Part shown: positions 47,101-56,100 of the stretch, piece by piece
How the letters are laid out: each line of letters begins with the position of its first letter
Position numbering within the stretch: position 1 is the first letter of the stretch
NCBI RefSeq assembly: GCF_037392515.1
Contig: NC_090291.1
Span: 36,913,001 to 36,977,000, forward strand
Source: Haliotis asinina
Taxonomy: Eukaryota > Mollusca > Gastropoda > Lepetellida > Haliotidae
Direction of reading: 5' to 3'
DNA length: 64,000 nucleotides
Notes under the pieces: generated by a model
Databases searched by the model: none
What the model was told of the DNA's origin: nothing
The model's input: only the letters and a program-made list of their open reading frames with translations
Position numbers and translations under genes: made by a program

Positions 47101-50100
47101 ATTAGGAATATTCTCCATGGGGATTGTTAATGGGAATAGGTGACATATTTTGGTCGGGAGAGGGGATTAAATGGATCAGGAATATTCTCCATGGAGAATG
47201 TGCATAAGAATAGGTGACATATTTTGGTCAGGAGAGGGGACTGAATGGATTAGGAATATTCTCCATGGAGAATGTGCATAAGAATAGGTGACATATTTTG
47301 GTCGGGAGAGGGGACTAAATGGATTAGGAATATTCTCCCTGGAGAATGTGCATAAGAATAGGTGACATATTTTGGTCGGGAGAGGGGACTGAGTGGATTA
47401 GGAATATTCTCCATGGAGAATGTGCATAAGAATAGGTGACATATTTTGGTCGGGAGAGGGGACTAAATGGATTAGGAATATTCTCCATGGGGATTGTTAA
47501 TGGGAATAGGTGACATATTTTGGTCGGGAGAGGGGATTAAATGGATCAGGAATATTCTCCATGGAGAATGTGCATAAGAATAGGTGACATATTTTGGTCA
47601 GGAGAGGGGACTGAATGGATTAGGAATCTTCTCCATGGAGAATGTGCATAAGAATAGGTGACATATTGTGGTTGGGAGAGGGGACTAAATGGACCAGGAA
47701 TATTCTCCCTGGAGAATGTGCATAAGAATAGGTGACATATTTTGGTCGGGAGAGGGGACTGAATGGATTAGGAATATTCTCCATGGAGAATGTGCATAAG
47801 AATAGGTGACATATTTTGGTCGGGAGAGGGGATTAAATGGACCAGGAGTTTTCTCCCTGGAGAATGTGCATAAGAATAGGTGACATATTTTGGTCGGGAG
47901 AGGGGACTGAATGGATTAGGAATATTCTCCATGGGGATTGTTAATGGGAATAGGTGACATATTTTGGTCGGGAGAGGGGATTAAATGGATCAGGAATATT
48001 CTCCATGGAGAATGTGCTTAAGAATAGGTGACATATTTTGGTCGGGAGAGGGGACTGAATGGATTAGGAATATTCTCCATGGGGATTGTGGGTAAGATTA
48101 GGTGACATATTTTGGTCGGGAGAGGGGATTAAATGGATCAGGAATATTCTCCCTGGAGAATGTGCATAAGAATAGGTGACATATTTTTGTCGGGAGAGGG
48201 GACTGAATGGATTAGGAATATTCTCCATGGGGATTGTTAATGGGAATAGGTGACATATTTTGGTCGGGAGAGGGGATTAAATGGATCAGGAATATTCTCC
48301 ATGGAGAATGTGCTTAAGAATAGGTGACATATTTTGGTCGGGAGAGGGGACTAAATGGACCAGGAATATTCTCCCTGGAGAATGTGAATAAGAATAGGTG
48401 ACATATTTTGGTCGGGAGAGGGGACTAAATGGACCAGGAATATTCTCCATGAAGAATGTGCATGAGAATAGGTGACATATTTTGGTCGGGAGAGGGGATT
48501 GAATGGATTAGGAATATTCTCCATGGGGATTGTGGGTAAGAATAGGGGACATATTTTGGTCGGGAGAGGGGATTAAATGGATCAGGAATATTCTCCATGG
48601 AGAATGTGCATAAGAATAGGTGACATATTTTGGTCGGGAGAGGGGACTAAATGGACCAGGAATATTCTCCATGGAGAATGTGCATAAGAATAGGTGACAT
48701 ATTTTGGTCGGGAGAGGGGACTAAATGGATTAGGAATATTCTCCATGGAGAATGTGCATAAGAATAGGTGACATATTTTGGTCGGGAGAGGGACTAAATG
48801 GACCAGGAATATTCTCCCTGGAGAATGTGCATAAGAATAGGTGACATATTTTGGTCGAGAGAGGGGACTAAATTGATTAGGAATATTCTCCCTGGAGAAT
48901 GTGCATAAGAATAGGTGACATATTTTGGTCGAGAGAGGGGACTAAATTGATTAGGAATATTCTCCATGGGGATTGTTGATGGGAATAGGTGACATATTTT
49001 GGTCGGGAGAGGGGATTAAATGGATCAGGAATATTCTCCCTGGAGAATGTGCATAAGAATAGGTGACATATTTTGGTGGGGAGAGGGGACTAAATGGATT
49101 AGGAATATTCTCCATGGAGAATGTGCATAAGAATAGGTGACATATTTTGGTCGGGAGAGGGGACTGAATGGATTAGGAATATTCTCCATGGAGAATGTGC
49201 ATAAGAATAGGTGACATATTTTGGTCGGGAGAGGGGACTAAATGGATTAGGAATATTCTCCCTGGAGAATGTGCATAAGAATAGGTGACATATTTTGGTC
49301 GGGAGAGGGGACTGAATGGATTAGGAATATTCTCCATGGAGAATGTGCATAAGAATAGGTGACATATTTTGGTCGGGAAAGGGGATTAAATGGACCAGGA
49401 ATTTTCTCCATGGAGAATGTGCATAAGAATAGGTGACATATTTTGGTCGGGAGAGGGGACTAAATGGATCAGGAATATTCTCCATGGAGAATGTGCATAA
49501 GAATAGGTGACATATTTTGGTCAGGAGAGGGGACTAAATTGATTAGGAATATTCTCCATGGGGATTGTTGATGGGAATAGGTGACATATTTTGGTCGGGA
49601 GAGGGGATTAAATGGATCAGGAATATTCTCCATGGAGAATGTGCATAAGAATAGGTGACATATTTTGGTCAGGAGAGGGGACTGAATGGATTAGGAATAT
49701 TCTCCATGGAGAATGTGCATAAGAATAGGTGACATATTGTTGTTGGGAGAGGGGACTAAATGGACCAGGAATATTCTCCCTGGAGAATGTGCATAAGAAT
49801 AGGTGACATATTTTGGTCGGGAGAGGGGACTGAATGGATTAGGAATATTCTCCATGGAGAATGTGCATAAGAATAGGTGACATATTTTGGTCGGGAGAGG
49901 GGATTAAATGGACCAGGAGTTTTCTCCCTGGAGAATGTGCATAAGAATAGGTGACATATTTTGGTCGGGAGAGGGGACTGAATGGATTAGGAATATTCTC
50001 CATGGGGATTGTTAATGGGAATAGGTGACATATTTTGGTCGGGAGAGGGGATTAAATGGATCAGGAATATTCTCCATGGAGAATGTGCTTAAGAATAGGT

Positions 50101-53100
50101 GACATATTTTGGTCGGGAGAGGGGACTGAATGGATTAGGAATATTCTCCATGGGGATTGTGGGTAAGATTAGGTGACATATTTTGGTCGGGAGAGGGGAT
50201 TAAATGGATCAGGAATATTCTCCCTGGAGAATGTGCATAAGAATAGGTGACATATTTTGGTCGGGAGAGGGGACTGAATGGATTAGGAATATTCTCCATG
50301 GGGATTGTTAATGGGAATAGGTGACATATTTTGGTCGGGAGAGGGGATTAAATGGATCAGGAATATTTTCCATGGAGAATGTGCTTAAGAATAGGTGACA
50401 TATTTTGGTCGGGAGAGGGGACTAAATGGACCAGGAATATTCTCCCTGGAGAATATGAATAAGAATAGGTGACATATTTTGGTCGGGAGAGGGGACTAAA
50501 TGGACCAGGAATATTCTCCATGAAGAATGTGCATGAGAATAGGTGACATATTTTGGTCGGGAGAGGGGATTGAATGGATTAGGAATATTCTGCATGGGGA
50601 TTGTGGGTAAGAATAGGTGACATATTTTGGTCGGGAGAGGGGATTAAATGGGTTAGGAATATTCTCCATGGAGATTGTGCATAAGAATAGGTGACATATT
50701 TTGGTCGGGAGAGGGGACTAAATGGACCAGGAATATTCTCCATGGAGAATGTGCATAAGAATAGGTGACATATTTTGGTCGGGAGAGGGGACTAAATGGA
50801 CCAGGAATATTCTCCCTGGAGAATGTGAATAAGAATAGGTGACATATTTTGGTCGGGAGAGGGGACTAAATGGACCAGGAATATTCTCCATGAAGAATGT
50901 GCATAAGAATAGATGACATATTTTGGTCGGGAGAGGGGACTGAATGGATTAGGAATATTCTCCATGAAGAATGTGCATAAGAATAGGTGACATATTTTGG
51001 TCGGGAGAGGGGACTAAATGGATTAGGAATATTCTCCATGGGGATTGTGGGTAAGAATAGGTGACATATTTTGGTCGGGAAAGGGGACTAAATGGATTAG
51101 GAATATACTCCATGGGGATTGTGGGTAAGAATAGGTGACATATTGTGGTTGGGAAAGGGGAGTAAATGGACCAGGAATATTCTCCATGGAGAATGTGCAT
51201 AAGAATAGGTGACATGTTTTGGTCGGGAGAGGGGACTGAATGGATTAGGAATATTCTCCATGGAGAATGTGCATAAGAATAGGTGACATATTTTGGTCGG
51301 GAGAGGGGACTAAATGGATTAGGAATATTCTCCCTGGAGAATGTGCATAAGAATAGGTGACATATTTTGGTCGGGAGAGGGGACTGAATGGATTAGGAAT
51401 ATTCTCCATGGAGAATGTGCATAAGAATAGGTGACATATTTTGGTCGGGAAAGGGGATTAAATGGACCAGGAATTTTCTCCATGGAGAATGTGCATAAGA
51501 ATAGGTGACATATTTTGGTCGGGAGAGGGGACTAAATGGATCAGGAATATTCTCCATGGAGAATGTGCATAAGAATAGGTGACATATTTTGGTCAGGAGA
51601 GGGGACTAAATTGATTAGGAATATTCTCCATGGGGATTGTTGATGGGAATAGGTGACATATTTTGGTCGGGAGAGGGGATTAAATGGATCAGGAATATTC
51701 TCCATGGAGAATGTGCATAAGAATAGGTGACATATTTTGGTCAGGAGAGGGGACTGAATGGATTAGGAATATTCTCCATGGAGAATGTGCATAAGAATAG
51801 GTGACATATTGTTGTTGGGAGAGGGGACTAAATGGACCAGGAATATTCTCCCTGGAGAATGTGCATAAGAATAGGTGACATATTTTGGTCGGGAGAGGGG
51901 ACTAAATGGATTAGGAATATTCTCCCTGGAGAATGTGCATAAGAATAGGTGACATATTTTGGTCGGGAGAGGGGACTGAATGGATTAGGAATATTCTCCA
52001 TGGAGAATGTGCATAAGAATAGGTGACATATTTTGGTCGGGAAAGGGGATTAAATGGACCAGGAATTTTCTCCATGGAGAATGTGCATAAGAATAGGTGA
52101 CATATTTTGGTCGGGAGAGGGGACTAAATGGATCAGGAATATTCTCCATGGAGAATGTGCATAAGAATAGGTGACATATTTTGGTCAGGAGAGGGGACTA
52201 AATTGATTAGGAATATTCTCCATGGGGATTGTTGATGGGAATAGGTGACATATTTTGGTCGGGAGAGGGGATTAAATGGATCAGGAATATTCTCCATGGA
52301 GAATGTGCATAAGAATAGGTGACATATTTTGGTCAGGAGAGGGGACTGAATGGATTAGGAATATTCTCCATGGAGAATGTGCATAAGAATAGGTGACATA
52401 TTGTTGTTGGGAGAGGGGACTAAATGGACCAGGAATATTCTCCCTGGAGAATGTGCATAAGAATAGGTGACATATTTTGGTCAGGAGAGGGGACTAAATT
52501 GATTAGGAATATTCTCCATGGGGATTGTTGATGGGAATAGGTGACATATTTTGGTGGGGAGAGGGGACTAAATGGATTAGGAATATTCTCCATGGAGAAT
52601 GTGCATAAGAATAGGTGACATATTTTGGTCGGGAGAGGGGACTGAATGGATTAGGAATATTCTCCATGGAGAATGTGCATAAGAATAGGTGACATATTTT
52701 GGTCGGGAGAGGGGACTAAATGGATTAGGAATATTCTCCCTGGAGAATGTGCATAAGAATAGGTGACATATTTTGGTCGGGAGAGGGGACTGAATGGATT
52801 AGGAATATTCTCCATGGAGAATGTGCATAAGAATAGGTGACATATTTTGGTCGGGAAAGGGGATTAAATGGACCAGGAATTTTCTCCATGGAGAATGTGC
52901 ATAAGAATAGGTGACATATTTTGGTCGGGAGAGGGGACTAAATGGATCAGGAATATTCTCCATGGAGAATGTGCATAAGAATAGGTGACATATTTTGGTC
53001 AGGAGAGGGGACTAAATTGATTAGGAATATTCTCCATGGGGATTGTTGATGGGAATAGGTGACATATTTTGGTCGGGAGAGGGGATTAAATGGATCAGGA

Positions 53101-56100
53101 ATATTCTCCATGGAGAATGTGCATAAGAATAGGTGACATATTTTGGTCAGGAGAGGGGACTGAATGGATTAGGAATATTCTCCATGGAGAATGTGCATAA
53201 GAATAGGTGACATATTGTTGTTGGGAGAGGGGACTAAATGGACCAGGAATATTCTCCCTGGAGAATGTGCATAAGAATAGGTGACATATTTTGGTCGGGA
53301 GAGGGGACTGAATGGATTAGGAATATTCTCCATGGAGAATGTGCATAAGAATAGGTGACATATTTTGGTCGGGAGAGGGGATTAAATGGACCAGGAGTTT
53401 TCTCCCTGGAGAATGTGCATAAGAATAGGTGACATATTTTGGTCGGGAGAGGGGACTGAATGGATTAGGAATATTCTCCATGGGGATTGTTAATGGGAAT
53501 AGGTGACATATTTTGGTCGGGAGAGGGGATTAAATGGATCAGGAATATTCTCCATGGAGAATGTGCTTAAGAATAGGTGACATATTTTGGTCGGGAGAGG
53601 GGACTGAATGGATTAGGAATATTCTCCATGGGGATTGTGGGTAAGATTAGGTGACATATTTTGGTCGGGAGAGGGGATTAAATGGATCAGGAATATTCTC
53701 CCTGGAGAATGTGCATAAGAATAGGTGACATATTTTGGTCGGGAGAGGGGACTGAATGGATTAGGAATATTCTCCATGGGGATTGTTAATGGGAATAGGT
53801 GACATATTTTGGTCGGGAGAGGGGATTAAATGGATCAGGAATATTTTCCATGGAGAATGTGCTTAAGAATAGGTGACATATTTTGGTCGGGAGAGGGGAC
53901 TAAATGGACCAGGAATATTCTCCCTGGAGAATATGAATAAGAATAGGTGACATATTTTGGTCGGGAGAGGGGACTAAATGGACCAGGAATATTCTCCATG
54001 AAGAATGTGCATGAGAATAGGTGACATATTTTGGTCGGGAGAGGGGATTGAATGGATTAGGAATATTCTGCATGGGGATTGTGGGTAAGAATAGGTGACA
54101 TATTTTGGTCGGGAGAGGGGATTAAATGGGTTAGGAATATTCTCCATGGAGATTGTGCATAAGAATAGGTGACATATTTTGGTCGGGAGAGGGGACTAAA
54201 TGGACCAGGAATATTCTCCATGGAGAATGTGCATAAGAATAGGTGACATATTTTGGTCGGGAGAGGGGACTAAATGGACCAGGAATATTCTCCCTGGAGA
54301 ATGTGAATAAGAATAGGTGACATATTTTGGTCGGGAGAGGGGACTAAATGGACCAGGAATATTCTCCATGAAGAATGTGCATAAGAATAGATGACATATT
54401 TTGGTCGGGAGAGGGGACTGAATGGATTAGGAATATTCTCCATGAAGAATGTGCATAAGAATAGGTGACATATTTTGGTCGGGAGAGGGGACTAAATGGA
54501 TTAGGAATATTCTCCATGGGGATTGTGGGTAAGAATAGGTGACATATTTTGGTCGGGAAAGGGGACTAAATGGATTAGGAATATACTCCATGGGGATTGT
54601 GGGTAAGAATAGGTGACATATTGTGGTTGGGAAAGGGGAGTAAATGGACCAGGAATATTCTCCATGGAGAATGTGCATAAGAATAGGTGACATGTTTTGG
54701 TCGGGAGAGGGGACTGAATGGATTAGGAATATTCTCCATGGAGAATGTGCATAAGAATAGGTGACATATTTTGGTCGGGAGAGGGGACTAAATGGATTAG
54801 GAATATTCTCCCTGGAGAATGTGCATAAGAATAGGTGACATATTTTGGTCGGGAGAGGGGACTGAATGGATTAGGAATATTCTCCATGGAGAATGTGCAT
54901 AAGAATAGGTGACATATTTTGGTCGGGAAAGGGGATTAAATGGACCAGGAATTTTCTCCATGGAGAATGTGCATAAGAATAGGTGACATATTTTGGTCGG
55001 GAGAGGGGACTAAATGGATCAGGAATATTCTCCATGGAGAATGTGCATAAGAATAGGTGACATATTTTGGTCAGGAGAGGGGACTAAATTGATTAGGAAT
55101 ATTCTCCATGGGGATTGTTGATGGGAATAGGTGACATATTTTGGTCGGGAGAGGGGATTAAATGGATCAGGAATATTCTCCATGGAGAATGTGCATAAGA
55201 ATAGGTGACATATTTTGGTCAGGAGAGGGGACTGAATGGATTAGGAATATTCTCCATGGAGAATGTGCATAAGAATAGGTGACATATTGTTGTTGGGAGA
55301 GGGGACTAAATGGACCAGGAATATTCTCCCTGGAGAATGTGCATAAGAATAGGTGACATATTTTGGTCGGGAGAGGGGACTGAATGGATTAGGAATATTC
55401 TCCATGGAGAATGTGCATAAGAATAGGTGACATATTTTGGTCGGGAGAGGGGATTAAATGGACCAGGAGTTTTCTCCCTGGAGAATGTGCATAAGAATAG
55501 GTGACATATTTTGGTCGGGAGAGGGGACTGAATGGATTAGGAATATTCTCCATGGGGATTGTTAATGGGAATAGGTGACATATTTTGGTCGGGAGAGGGG
55601 ATTAAATGGATCAGGAATATTCTCCATGGAGAATGTGCTTAAGAATAGGTGACATATTTTGGTCGGGAGAGGGGACTGAATGGATTAGGAATATTCTCCA
55701 TGGGGATTGTGGGTAAGATTAGGTGACATATTTTGGTCGGGAGAGGGGATTAAATGGATCAGGAATATTCTCCCTGGAGAATGTGCATAAGAATAGGTGA
55801 CATATTTTGGTCGGGAGAGGGGACTGAATGGATTAGGAATATTCTCCATGGGGATTGTTAATGGGAATAGGTGACATATTTTGGTCGGGAGAGGGGATTA
55901 AATGGATCAGGAATATTTTCCATGGAGAATGTGCTTAAGAATAGGTGACATATTTTGGTCGGGAGAGGGGACTAAATGGACCAGGAATATTCTCCCTGGA
56001 GAATATGAATAAGAATAGGTGACATATTTTGGTCGGGAGAGGGGACTAAATGGACCAGGAATATTCTCCATGAAGAATGTGCATGAGAATAGGTGACATA